A stretch of DNA of 17,576 nt from Firmicutes bacterium UBA5454 (GTDB taxonomy: Bacteria > Bacillota > Clostridia > Caldicoprobacterales > DTU083): the NCBI GenBank assembly GCA_002426555.1, contig DIQU01000058.1:84566-102141 (forward strand). The letters run 5' to 3'. The translations under genes were made by a program, and so were the position numbers. Positions 7,441 to 15,001 of the stretch are shown piece after piece. Under the pieces are notes generated by a model. The model was not told where the DNA came from. It saw only the letters and a program-made list of their open reading frames with translations, and searched no databases. Position 1 is the first letter of the stretch. Every line of letters starts with the position of its first letter.

Positions 7441-8178
7441 TCACTCTACCTCCTTTTTTACGCCCAGGGGATAATAGGGAATCATGTTAGCTGCTACCCA
7501 TTCCAAGCTTTCCTTGGGTGACATTCCCCAGTTGGTAGGGCAAGTGGACAAAACTTCTATCATTGCAAAACCTTTACCTGTAATTTGGCATTCGAATGCC
7601 TTCTTAACAGCCTTTTTCGCCTGTCGGATATGCTTTATATCATGAACGGATACCCTTTCGATATAAGCAGCACCTTCCAAGGCAGCAAGCATTTCACTCA
7701 TTCGAATTGGGTAGCCTTCTGTTTCTGCTTTCCTGCCATATGGCGATGTAGTTGTAACCTGACCCAACAAGGATGTCGGAGCCATCTGACCGCCGGTCAT
7801 TCCATAAATGGCATTATTGATAAATATAGTGGTTATTTTCTCACCACGGTTGGCTGCATGAACTATTTCTGCAGCACCTATGGAAGTTAAATCCCCATCG
7901 CCTTGATAGGTAAATACTACCTTGTCAGGATGAACTCTTTTCACCCCTGTTGCTACTGCCGGAGCACGACCATGAGCAGCTTCCTGCATGTCACAGTTGA
8001 AGTAGTCGTAGGCAAACACGGCACAACCTACCGGGGCGATACCTATGGTATCTTCTCTTATATCTAATTCGTCCATTACCTCAGCAACGAGACGATGAAC
8101 AATTCCATGGGTACAGCCAGGGCAGTAATGCATTGGCTTGTCTGTTAAAGACTGGGGTTTTTGAAATACTTTCTTCAT
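7441..8178 (-). CDS. 2-oxoacid:ferredoxin oxidoreductase, beta subunit (TPP-binding)
   Basis: 245 residues and the thiamine-diphosphate-binding chain. The TPP/Mg signature is clear: GDGDLTSIG followed about 20 residues later by INNAIYGMTGGQ. The N-terminal HYCPGCTHGIVHRL is the beta-subunit CPGC motif that contacts the cofactor in this family. GRAPAVATGVKRV and the TPTSLLGQ-like segment MAPTSLLGQVTTTSPYG also fit. I start it at ATG 8178, which shares one base with the alpha gene's TGA (TGATG) and has GGAGG 9 bases upstream. A GTG three bases earlier is less likely. It forms the central part of a tightly packed operon, so the chains are made together. Confidence 0.94.
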   Translation of the reverse strand: MKKVFQKPQSLTDKPMHYCPGCTHGIVHRLVAEVMDELDIREDTIGIAPVGCAVFAYDYFNCDMQEAAHGRAPAVATGVKRVHPDKVVFTYQGDGDLTSIGAAEIVHAANRGEKITTIFINNAIYGMTGGQMAPTSLLGQVTTTSPYGRKAETEGYPIRMSEMLAALEGAAYIERVSVHDIKHIRQAKKAVKKAFECQITGKGFAMIEVLSTCPTNWGMSPKESLEWVAANMIPYYPLGVKKEVE

Positions 8179-9245
8179 CACTTTACCCCTCCTCTGATTT
8201 TTTCTATCTCTACCAGGATATCATCCGGATTTGGGATCATACCGCCGGTTCTGCCATAGAAATGAGATGGCTTCTTGCCTCCAATTGACAATGTTACATC
8301 CTCAACCATCTGACCCATACTCATTTCTACTGTTAAAAATGCCTTTACATGATCTTTTTCCGCATAACTTCTAATGGTATCCACTGGGAAAGGCCACAGC
8401 GTAATTGGTCTGATTAAACCAAGCTTTATACCCTGCTGTTTTGCCCTGTCTATAACACTTCGAACAACACGGGAAGTGGTTCCGTAAGCACAAACAATAA
8501 TCTCTGCATCTTCACAGTTGTAGCATTCAACCATGGTTTCGTTGGCTTGTATCATTTCATATTTTCTGTAAATCTTATTTACATGGTCTTCCAACTCCTG
8601 AGGATCGATAAACAATGAGTTGATGACAGCTCGTGGTCGATCTCCCTTCCAACCGGTAGCAGCCCAATCTTTAGGTGGAAGATCTCTGCCTTTTCGTTCG
8701 CTAAATTCTACAGGTTCCATCATCTGACCTAGCATTCCATCCCCTAGAATCATAACCGGATTACGGTATTGGTCGGCAATGTCAAAACCTTCCTGAACCA
8801 AATCAACCATTTCCTGTATGGTGGAAGGTGCTAAAACAACCAGGTGGTAGTCTCCATGGCCGCCTCCTTTAACTGCCTGAAAGTAGTCGGATTGGGCAGC
8901 TTGAATACCGCCCAGTCCCGGACCGCTTCGAACCATGTTGACTATTAGACATGGCAACTCAGCCCCTGCTATATAGGAAATCCCTTCCTGCTTCAGGCTG
9001 ATACCCGGGCTGGAGGATGATGTCATAGCTCGAGCACCGGCACCTGCTGCACCGTATACCATATTAATAGCTGCTACTTCACTTTCTGATTGTATAAAAG
9101 AACCGCCTACCTGAGGCAACCTTTTCGCCATGTAGGCTGGAATTTCATTTTGTGGTGTAATGGGGTATCCGAAGAAATATCGACATCCTGCTTGAATAGC
9201 GGCTTCGGCGATGGCTTCGTTCCCCTTCATCAATACCTTGGACAT
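8178..9245 (-). CDS. vorB: 2-oxoacid:ferredoxin oxidoreductase, alpha subunit (VorB type)
   Basis: 355 residues. The start KVLMKGNEAIAEAAIQAGC and FGYPITPQNEIPAYMA are typical of VorB, the alpha chain of branched-chain 2-oxoacid (3-methyl-2-oxobutanoate):ferredoxin oxidoreductase. SESEVAAINMVYGAAGAGAR and TSSSSPGISLKQEG form the substrate/TPP-facing part, and the domain II region runs from about residue 235. The close relative KorA (2-oxoglutarate) shares much of this, so substrate choice rests on family resemblance and should be treated as probable only. The frame extends five codons upstream to a GTG at 9260, but that GTG is one base from AAGGAG. ATG 9245 has GGGAG 6 bases upstream and matches the family N-terminus. 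The gene follows the ferredoxin-like delta gene after an 89-base gap that carries a partial copy of the delta 3' end. Confidence 0.92.
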   Translation of the reverse strand: MSKVLMKGNEAIAEAAIQAGCRYFFGYPITPQNEIPAYMAKRLPQVGGSFIQSESEVAAINMVYGAAGAGARAMTSSSSPGISLKQEGISYIAGAELPCLIVNMVRSGPGLGGIQAAQSDYFQAVKGGGHGDYHLVVLAPSTIQEMVDLVQEGFDIADQYRNPVMILGDGMLGQMMEPVEFSERKGRDLPPKDWAATGWKGDRPRAVINSLFIDPQELEDHVNKIYRKYEMIQANETMVECYNCEDAEIIVCAYGTTSRVVRSVIDRAKQQGIKLGLIRPITLWPFPVDTIRSYAEKDHVKAFLTVEMSMGQMVEDVTLSIGGKKPSHFYGRTGGMIPNPDDILVEIEKIRGGVK

Positions 9246-9259
9246 AATTAACTCCCTCA

Positions 9260-9349
9260 CTCTCCTTACTTTTCTACTTCAACAACATCCCCCGACACGG
9301 GTGATTCTTTGTCTTGTATTTTTGTTCGCTCTCCTTACTTTTCTACTTC
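9260..9349 (-). repeat. Partial in-frame duplication of the delta-subunit gene's 3' end
   Basis: A 21-base segment at 9329-9349, covering the last codons, stop and Shine-Dalgarno-like GGAGAG after the delta gene, recurs exactly at 9260-9280. With one 3-base gap, similarity continues through about 9281-9298 versus 9350-9370. The copies are 69 bases apart, exactly 23 codons. Read on the minus strand, the 22 codons after the delta stop are all sense, and they end in DVVEVEK-stop against the true DVVIEVEK-stop. The second copy also brings a GGAGAG sequence close to the alpha gene's start. Confidence 0.85.
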
Positions 9350-9541
9350 TATAACAACATCAGGGCACATCATAGCACAAAAAGCGCAGCCGATACATTT
9401 ATCCATTTCATCTACCGTTGCAGGGTGATAACCTTTTTTATTAATTCTATCTTTAGTCATATGCACTACGTGTTTGGGACAAACCGAAACACAAAGCTCA
9501 CAACCCTTGCAGCGATCTTCGTCAAACGTGACTCTTGCCAT
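9335..9541 (-). CDS. 2-oxoacid:ferredoxin oxidoreductase, delta subunit (2x[4Fe-4S] ferredoxin)
   Basis: 68 residues. Two full CxxCxxCxxxCP clusters are visible: CKGCELCVSVCP in the N-terminal half and CIGCAFCAMMCP near the end. They hold two [4Fe-4S] clusters that pass electrons from the TPP enzyme core to soluble ferredoxin. The size is right for the small fourth subunit of VOR/KOR-type enzymes. A TTG at 9547 could extend the protein by two codons, but GGAGG sits only 3 bases from it and 9 bases from ATG 9541, so the ATG is chosen. This is the first of the four subunit genes. It follows the P-loop ATPase gene after about 80 bases that contain one copy of a dispersed repeat. I see no clear promoter in that gap, so co-transcription with the ATPase gene is possible. 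Confidence 0.93.
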   Translation of the reverse strand: MARVTFDEDRCKGCELCVSVCPKHVVHMTKDRINKKGYHPATVDEMDKCIGCAFCAMMCPDVVIEVEK

Positions 9542-9580
9542 ACTCAAAACCCTCCTTTACCAAGCAGATTGTAGAATTTT

Positions 9581-9607
9581 TGTCATCCTGAACGCAGTGA
9601 AGGATCT
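9581..9607 (+). repeat. Single copy of a dispersed 'SERSEES/LNAVKDL' repeat
   Basis: TGTCATCCTGAACGCAGTGAAGGATCT is an intergenic repeat of a type found in many bacterial genomes. It often produces false open frames reading SERSEES or LNAVKDL. It lies between the P-loop ATPase and the delta-subunit gene, in the orientation opposite to the array at 10311-10438. Confidence 0.75.
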
Positions 9608-9623
9608 TATCCTTATCCATACA

Positions 9624-10289
9624 TCACCAGGGAGGTTTCATATATATCGAAATCGGCAATAATTCACCTTCCAAGTCTTCCGGCAACTGAACCAACAATT
9701 CCTTCAGTCCGGTAATATATGAAATGGGTATATATACAGACTGCGAAACTTCCTTAATTAAATCATTACCGTCAATTATATCACATATTGTCGTTTCATA
9801 TGATAAATTTGTATTGTTTATCAAATCAGTAACCTTTAGTCTGGATTTAACCTGGATCTCCCGCATCATATCCAATATATCTTCCTTTGCAGCAGACATC
9901 GGTCTTTTTATATTTATAACATAATACATTTTATAGGGTTCTCTCTGGAAGTGAGAGAAATATTGACCCAGGGCTTTGGCTCCTACCTCATCTCCTCCCA
10001 CATCAAAGATAACCTTTGCAGATTTATCGGCAAATACAGAATAAAGCTCTGCCGGCAAAGAAGGAACATCTACTGTAGTGGCAGCAAAGTTTGGAGAAAT
10101 CAGTTTGACACCTTGGGCTTCCAACTGACCTTTAACCTCTGTTGAACGAAAAAAAGGATTCACTATATCCAAATCCACCAATATGGTTTTATGACCCGAA
10201 TTTGCACTCTTGATTGCATAGTTGACAGCAATTTCAGTTTTTCCGCTGCCAAAATGTCCGGTGAATAAAATCAGTCTTTCGGAATTCAT
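9624..10289 (-). CDS. SIMIBI-type P-loop ATPase linked to the oxidoreductase operon
   Basis: 221 residues. Residues 11-18 (GHFGSGKT) form a Walker A loop. VDLDIVNPFFR (38-48) matches the switch I region of the MinD/ParA/CobQ-like class. VIFDVGGDEVGA (93-104) is the Walker B/switch II part (DxGGD), and LINNTNL (156-162) fits the base-recognition loop. The fold is therefore an ATPase or GTPase of the SIMIBI class, but the partner is not known. The true start is ATG 10289, with GGAAG 7 bases upstream. The frame extends 33 codons further only because it reads through a dispersed repeat (CHSERSEES), which I exclude. From memory, genes of this type often stand next to 2-oxoacid:ferredoxin oxidoreductase genes in Clostridia, so a role in enzyme assembly or cofactor insertion is a fair guess, not shown here. 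Confidence 0.85.
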   Translation of the reverse strand: MNSERLILFTGHFGSGKTEIAVNYAIKSANSGHKTILVDLDIVNPFFRSTEVKGQLEAQGVKLISPNFAATTVDVPSLPAELYSVFADKSAKVIFDVGGDEVGAKALGQYFSHFQREPYKMYYVINIKRPMSAAKEDILDMMREIQVKSRLKVTDLINNTNLSYETTICDIIDGNDLIKEVSQSVYIPISYITGLKELLVQLPEDLEGELLPISIYMKPPW

Positions 10290-10310
10290 TTGTTCACTTC
10301 CAATCTGTAG

Positions 10311-10438
10311 GATTCTTAACTGCGTTCTGAATGACAAAAACACAGATTCTTCACTGCGTTCTGAATGACAAAAACACAGATTCTTCACTGCTTTCTGAAT
10401 GACAAAAACACAGATTCTTCACTGCTTTCTGAATGACA
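10311..10438 (-). repeat. 34-bp tandem array of the dispersed repeat, 3.8 copies
   Basis: Units begin at 10311, 10345, 10379 and 10413. Each is GATTCTT(C/A)ACTGC(G/T)TTCTGAATGACA with an AAAACACA link, and the last copy lacks the link. The first two copies carry GCGTT, the last two GCTTT, and only the first has TAAC instead of TCAC. It begins five bases after the stop of the YigZ gene. The unit is the reverse complement of the repeat family at 9581-9607. There are no variable spacers, so it is not a CRISPR array. Confidence 0.93.
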
Positions 10439-10442
10439 GGTT

Positions 10443-11066
10443 TCAGGGTTCCCAATTGCGGTAAATGCTGTCCAGCCTCTTTATTTCCAAGTTCCCGCTG
10501 CATATATCAGTCAGCTTTCCTGTCAAGCCTTCCCAATCAAGCTTGGTCAGCAACTGGATGCTCACCATTTCTCCATAGGACATATCTTCAATTTCAATAC
10601 CAGGCTGCCTTAGAAAATGTTCTACACTGCCCAATAGGTTGTAGTTAATCGTAAGTACTCCTCGGCTGCTGAGTTGCATTCTTACCATGCCGGCTTCATT
10701 TATCGCTTCTGCTGTTGTCCGGCTGTATGCCCTGACCAGACCACCGGCTCCCAGCTTTATGCCACCGAAGTACCGCACTACGATGACCATCACATTTTTT
10801 AATTCTCTTTGAAGTAAAACCTGCAGGATTGGCATGCCGGCAGTGCCTCCCGGCTCCCCATCATCTGAAAAACGCTGAAGCAAACCATCCAATCCAATAA
10901 CTGCGCCATAGCAATAATGAGAAGCGTTGGGATACTTTTCCCTGGCATCGTCCAAACACAAGGCAATTTCCTCTTCAGAAGTCAGAGTATAGGTCAGTCC
11001 AATAAACCTGGATTTTTTTATGACCACTTCCTGTTCAGCATTCTTCACTATTGACAGATAATCCAT
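10443..11066 (-). CDS. yigZ: YigZ/IMPACT (UPF0029) family protein
   Basis: 207 residues, the usual length. The conserved features are KKSRFIG near the start, ASHYCYGAVIG, RFSDDGEPGGTAGMPIL and VVRYFGGIKLGAGGLVRAYS. The last 65 or so residues form the smaller ferredoxin-like C-terminal domain. YigZ proteins share the N-terminal domain of eukaryotic IMPACT, a regulator of the GCN2 kinase. The bacterial role is unsettled, possibly nucleic-acid or translation related. ATG 11066 has GGAGG 7 bases before it. It lies 49 bases after the stop of the ABC transporter gene with no visible terminator between them, so the pair is probably co-transcribed. No terminator follows the gene except the repeat array. 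Confidence 0.93.
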   Translation of the reverse strand: MDYLSIVKNAEQEVVIKKSRFIGLTYTLTSEEEIALCLDDAREKYPNASHYCYGAVIGLDGLLQRFSDDGEPGGTAGMPILQVLLQRELKNVMVIVVRYFGGIKLGAGGLVRAYSRTTAEAINEAGMVRMQLSSRGVLTINYNLLGSVEHFLRQPGIEIEDMSYGEMVSIQLLTKLDWEGLTGKLTDICSGNLEIKRLDSIYRNWEP

Positions 11067-11115
11067 CAGCCGCCCTCCTCATTGCACGCCTCAATTAAAA
11101 CTCCAGAAAGCAGGC

Positions 11116-12891
11116 TTATTCATCCACTTCAAGCCACCCCAGGAATTTATCGTCGGAAACATTGGTCTTAAACTGGGACTTATATAAGCCGGAGTAAATG
11201 CCGTCTTTGTCCATAAGTTCCTCATGAGTTCCTTCTTCCACAATACCTTCCTCGGTAAGTACCAGAATCCGATCAGCATTTTTTATGGTAGAGAGTCTGT
11301 GGGCTATTATCAAAGAGGTTCGACCATGAGACAATTGTTCCAGGGAATGCTGAATTTTAATTTCAGTCTCATTATCCAATGAAGAGGTAGCTTCATCCAA
11401 AAGCAGAATTGGCGGGTTTTTCAAGAAGACTCGAGCGATTGAAATACGCTGTTTCTGCCCCCCGGAAAGCCGTATGCCTCTTTCTCCTACCTGAGTGTTA
11501 TATCCATCAGGAAGGCTTACAATAAAGTCGTGGATATTGGCTCTTTTTGCAGCCTCCTGTACTTCCTCTTCTGAAGCGTCCACTCTGCCATATCGAATAT
11601 TATCTCCAATAGTTCCCGCAAATAGAAAAATGTCTTGCTGAACCAAACCGATATTCCTGCGCAGAGATTTCAAGGTATAATTGCGGATATCCTGTCCGTC
11701 AATCTTGATAATTCCTTCCTTTACCTCGTAAAAACGCGGAATCAGATGACACATAGTGGTCTTTCCGCCACCGGAAGGACCAACCAGTGCTATGGTTTTC
11801 CCTGCTGGTATGCTTATATTTATCTCTTGCAGCACCTTTTCATTTTCATCATATGAAAAGCTGACATTTTCGAATTCAATGTCCCCGTTAACATCCTCAA
11901 GTTCCTCTGCATCCGGTGCATCCACTATATCAGACTCGACATCCATGATTTCCACAAACCGTTCCAAACCTGTCATGCCCGATTCAAATTGCTGCATGAA
12001 GTTGCTCAGCCGTCCGATGGGCTGGAGAAAAACACCTACATACATGATAAATGCAAGCAGATCTGCAATATCCATCCATTGCCGGTAAATGAAATAGCCG
12101 CCTACAGCGACCACTACGACATTCAACATATGGGAAAAATACTGTATACCTGTCTGGAAAACAGCCATATGTTTATAAGCGACATATTTTGTGCTGCGAA
12201 ACCGCCTGTTTCCTTTGCCAAATTTTTCTTCTTCATATGCTTCGTTTGTAAATGACTTGGAGACACGCACACCGGAAATGCTGCTTTCCAACTGAGCATT
12301 AACATCTGCCAGCTTAACCCGCATATCTCGGAATGAATTACTCATACGTTTTCGGTAAGTCAATGCGAACCAAAGCATGACAGGCACTGCTAAATAGACA
12401 ATAACAGCAAGGCGCCATTCTACCCTTATGAGCATGAAAAAAGAACCCACTAACATGATCAGGGATAACAAAAGATCCTCGGGACCATGATGGGCAAGCT
12501 CGGTTATTTCATTGAGGTCGTTGATCATGCGGGACATTAAATGTCCAGTTCGGTTTTTATCATAGAATTTAAAAGGCAGGGTTTGTAAGTGAGAAAACAA
12601 ATCCTTTCTCATATTAAATTCCATCCTTACGCCTAATATGTGACCCCAATAGTTAACCACATACAGCAGCACGGATCGTATAAGATACATAACTACCATC
12701 GCAATGATAAACAACCAAAATGTACGCATTGCACCTGCTGGTAGAATTGTTCCCGTTATCTCCCTGGTCATCATGGGAAAAATAAGATCTATTGCAGCTA
12801 CTAATATTGCACAAATTATGTCTATTATAAGAAGCTTGTAATGAGGTCTGTAATAAGATGCAAAAACACGCAATAGTTTTTTCTTGCTCAA
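11116..12891 (-). CDS. ABC exporter half-transporter (membrane domain plus ATPase)
   Basis: About 591 residues. Residues 1-315 are a six-helix type I exporter membrane domain with the LPFKFYDKNRTGHLMSRMIND coupling region. The ATPase follows with Walker A GPSGGGKT (371-378), Q-loop (LVQQD near 418), signature LSGGQ (475-479), Walker B ILLLDE (495-500) and the switch histidine in AHRLST (531). It should work as a homodimer or with another half-transporter. Drug, lipid and peptide exporters share this layout, so the substrate is open. The start is TTG 12891: GGAGG lies 8 bases before it, and the resulting MSKKKLLRVF fits the family. The frame extends to 13059, but that part crosses a terminator and a promoter and has no ribosome site. 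ATG 12906 is the next option, but the GGAGG overlaps it. Confidence 0.92.
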   Translation of the reverse strand: MSKKKLLRVFASYYRPHYKLLIIDIICAILVAAIDLIFPMMTREITGTILPAGAMRTFWLFIIAMVVMYLIRSVLLYVVNYWGHILGVRMEFNMRKDLFSHLQTLPFKFYDKNRTGHLMSRMINDLNEITELAHHGPEDLLLSLIMLVGSFFMLIRVEWRLAVIVYLAVPVMLWFALTYRKRMSNSFRDMRVKLADVNAQLESSISGVRVSKSFTNEAYEEEKFGKGNRRFRSTKYVAYKHMAVFQTGIQYFSHMLNVVVVAVGGYFIYRQWMDIADLLAFIMYVGVFLQPIGRLSNFMQQFESGMTGLERFVEIMDVESDIVDAPDAEELEDVNGDIEFENVSFSYDENEKVLQEINISIPAGKTIALVGPSGGGKTTMCHLIPRFYEVKEGIIKIDGQDIRNYTLKSLRRNIGLVQQDIFLFAGTIGDNIRYGRVDASEEEVQEAAKRANIHDFIVSLPDGYNTQVGERGIRLSGGQKQRISIARVFLKNPPILLLDEATSSLDNETEIKIQHSLEQLSHGRTSLIIAHRLSTIKNADRILVLTEEGIVEEGTHEELMDKDGIYSGLYKSQFKTNVSDDKFLGWLEVDE

Positions 12892-12934
12892 GCTGGTATC
12901 CTCCATATAATAAGTTAGTATACAACCAGTATCT

Positions 12935-12964
12935 ATTATAAGATAATCCAACTCAGGAAAGCAA
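12935..12964 (-). promoter_or_regulatory. Predicted promoter of the ABC exporter gene
   Basis: On the minus strand, TTGCTT (12964-12959) and a perfect TATAAT (12940-12935) are 18 bases apart. Transcription would begin near 12928, giving a leader of about 37 bases to the TTG at 12891. It is in the gap after the lipoprotein terminator, where a new promoter is needed. Confidence 0.55.
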
Positions 12965-13031
12965 GTATACAGAATACAGGATTTACTTATGTACATATGG
13001 TAATATGGTTTGGTATATGTACTGATAATAA

Positions 13032-13067
13032 AAGATGAGGTGACTGCATCAGCAAACACCTCATCTT
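13032..13067 (-). terminator. Rho-independent terminator of the lipoprotein gene
   Basis: AAGATGAGGTG (13032-13042) pairs perfectly with CACCTCATCTT (13057-13067), an 11-bp stem with a 14-base loop. On the minus strand, the stem is followed by TTATTAT after its closing T bases. It lies about 25 bases after the lipoprotein stop (13093). Confidence 0.85.
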
Positions 13068-13092
13068 CTATAAATCATGTTATAAATTATAT

Positions 13093-13941
13093 TTAATCGT
13101 CCGAAGGAGTGTATTTAAATGAGAGCTCTCTTCCGTCGGAAGTTACTCCGGTGAAATCATCACCATCTATAGCATACCATTCTTCCGATGTTTTGGGAAA
13201 ATCGATTGATTCACTGCCTGTTAAGTCCGAAGGCTTTGATGATGCTTCGGAAATGCCGATAGCGCCGTTCTTTCCGCTAATGGCAAGATAGAATATTGAT
13301 GCAGAGTCGTCATCATCCAGGACATATGTTTGAGCAACATAGCCAAAGGATGATTTACGGTATTCGGAAACGACAGTCTCCTTGCCATCTGTGATTGCAG
13401 TTAATTTGAGTGAGTCTGCTGACTTGTCATATACACCCTGCAACTCATATTTCATGCCTTCATCGTCGGTATATTGGATACTGTATTGATTACCGTTTTC
13501 TTTATAATCAACATCCTTCACGCCTAAGAACCCCAGGGCAGAATTAGCTGCAGCCTCACCAAGACCAAAGCTGGTTGCAGGAAACAAAGCAAGATCTACC
13601 AAAATAACACCCAGCAAAGACAATGAATCAAGCTCGGTACCGGGATTGTCCGACAGTGCATCGCTGATTATGGTGGTCAGTTCACCTTTCGCTTCCATGT
13701 AAGCGCAGTAGGATTCGGCAACTATGGACTGGCTCGATCCGGGATCCTTGTTGTCATCTTTCTTATCATCATCCTTATGATCATTCGGTTTTACTGTTGC
13801 TTCAGTTTTCCCCTTATCAACAGGCTTTCCTTCATTCGGTGGAGCATTCCTGCCGCAGCTGACAAGCAGCAACATTACCAATAAAATAGCTGTTAAACGA
13901 AAAACCAGGCGCTTGGAACTCTTGTTTCCTGTAGTGAACAT
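13093..13941 (-). CDS. Lipoprotein of unknown function
   Basis: 282 residues. The signal peptide has a KR-containing head, a hydrophobic core (LTAILLVMLL) and the lipobox LVSC with the lipidated cysteine at residue 29. A highly charged, disordered linker (KDDDKKDDNKD) follows from about residue 50 and suggests a spacer between membrane and folded domain. From about residue 75, the rest is a soluble domain with alternating short strands (YSIQYTDDEGMKYELQGVYD and similar) and an acidic end. I do not recognise the domain and propose no ligand. ATG 13941 has GGAGG 9 bases upstream. The gene has its own terminator at 13032-13067. The 217-base gap before it is AT-rich and no promoter stands out. 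It appears to be a single-gene unit. Confidence 0.85.
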   Translation of the reverse strand: MFTTGNKSSKRLVFRLTAILLVMLLLVSCGRNAPPNEGKPVDKGKTEATVKPNDHKDDDKKDDNKDPGSSQSIVAESYCAYMEAKGELTTIISDALSDNPGTELDSLSLLGVILVDLALFPATSFGLGEAAANSALGFLGVKDVDYKENGNQYSIQYTDDEGMKYELQGVYDKSADSLKLTAITDGKETVVSEYRKSSFGYVAQTYVLDDDDSASIFYLAISGKNGAIGISEASSKPSDLTGSESIDFPKTSEEWYAIDGDDFTGVTSDGRELSFKYTPSDD

Positions 13942-14150
13942 AACTGATAACCTCCATTGCTAAATTTTAAAATATAACCTGGGAAAATATATACTCCGCT
14001 GACAATATTATAATAATCTACACAGTGGAATGATATGTTAAATATGCTTATATTAAGTAAGAATAATACTATTATGTGTCTATTTGTGTTATTTCCGGTA
14101 TACATGAGGGAGATACGCCTCAATTAGAGTCTGTTGTGGTATTATCTACC

Positions 14151-14174
14151 GAAAAGATCTACCAGTATCTTTTC
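14151..14174 (-). terminator. Weak hairpin at the end of the GIY-YIG gene
   Basis: GAAAAGAT (14151-14158) pairs with ATCTTTTC (14167-14174), an 8-bp AT-rich stem with an 8-base loop that overlaps the stop codon of the GIY-YIG gene. It could be a weak terminator. It has no long T tail beyond its own arm and little GC, so confidence is low. Confidence 0.35.
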
Positions 14175-14953
14175 ACATTGTATTTTGTATCAATTTTTCT
14201 CAACAATTCAAGTTCTACCCGTTTGTAATTTGTCGTGTTATAAAAATATAGGCTGACCGTTTTTCCCTGCTCGTACAGATTTAGAATAACCTTGTTCATT
14301 TTGCAGTTCGTGCTTTGACCACCAATATAACAGTTACGCGGTGCAATGCGGCCATAGCCCATGTTGAAACGCTTTTTCAAGTTTTCAGTTTCACCAATAT
14401 ATATGATACTATCATCAACCACCCAAAGATAGACGCCAGGGCAGTCGCCTGCGTTAATTGAAAACCGACAAAACGCACCTTTACCAAAATGCGACAATAA
14501 CAGACCCTTCTTGTTATCATACTCATTCTGAGGATAATACTTTATTATCGAACCACTAACATCGCAATCTGGTATAAGCTGCTGTATATAGCAGAATTCA
14601 TATCCAAATACCCTTAGTGTCTTCATGGTTGAATCAACAAGCATTTGTGTTGTATTAACTCCTGATGTTGTCTTTAGCGATTTTGTTTTTGGTTGCAATA
14701 CTTGCTTTGATATATTGTCAGCTTTATAAAAACAGACAGTCTGATCTATGGTATTAGCCAGCTTAACCTTATATCCTGCATCCAACCATGCATTTGCTTG
14801 AGAGTGACCACCATTTGCCCACCACGCCTCATAGGTATAAGCACTCTTAGGCAAATCAAATCCTAAAATTCTCTCAAGCTCTAAAAAAGTCATATTTATG
14901 CAATCTTGACCAGAAGAAATTAAAAACTGCTTTAATGCTGTGTATTTACTCAT
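14159..14953 (-). CDS. GIY-YIG nuclease protein with N-terminal DUF7662-like domain
   Basis: 264 residues. The N-terminal part (about 1-80) has MTFLELERILGFDLPKSA and AWWANGGHSQANAWLDAGYKV. This is the pattern of a small helical domain I recall as DUF7662, of unknown role. A linker follows. The C-terminal GIY-YIG domain starts at residue 173: GVY (173-175), YIG (185-187), ETENLKKR with the basic R195, and VELELL with a candidate metal-binding E (247 or 249). GGQSTNCKMN (211-220) is a sub-family mark. The key residues of the fold are kept, so nuclease activity is plausible. ATG 14953 has GGGGG 6 bases upstream and is 48 bases after the helicase-nuclease stop, on the same strand, so the two are probably one transcript and may act together. 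Confidence 0.87.
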   Translation of the reverse strand: MSKYTALKQFLISSGQDCINMTFLELERILGFDLPKSAYTYEAWWANGGHSQANAWLDAGYKVKLANTIDQTVCFYKADNISKQVLQPKTKSLKTTSGVNTTQMLVDSTMKTLRVFGYEFCYIQQLIPDCDVSGSIIKYYPQNEYDNKKGLLLSHFGKGAFCRFSINAGDCPGVYLWVVDDSIIYIGETENLKKRFNMGYGRIAPRNCYIGGQSTNCKMNKVILNLYEQGKTVSLYFYNTTNYKRVELELLRKIDTKYNVKRYW

Positions 14954-15001
14954 TAACTGCCCCCTGTATCATTTTTTTCTTAAGTAGCTGCTGACTAAAA
15001 A

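Noticed and set aside
10290..10388. N-terminal extension of the P-loop ATPase reading CHSERSEES
   Set aside because: It is translation of the dispersed repeat array. The ATG at 10289 has its own ribosome site and gives a Walker A loop at the usual distance from the start.
10311..10438. CRISPR array
   Set aside because: The 34-bp units are tandem with no unique spacers between them, and no cas genes are present.
11091..11279. Short minus-strand frame of 62 codons near the ABC gene end
   Set aside because: It overlaps the conserved C-terminal end of the ABC exporter in another frame and has no motif or ribosome site.
12892..13059. N-terminal extension of the ABC exporter
   Set aside because: It crosses the lipoprotein terminator and a good promoter, has no ribosome site, and does not look like any exporter N-terminus. 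GGAGG 8 bases before TTG 12891 fits better.
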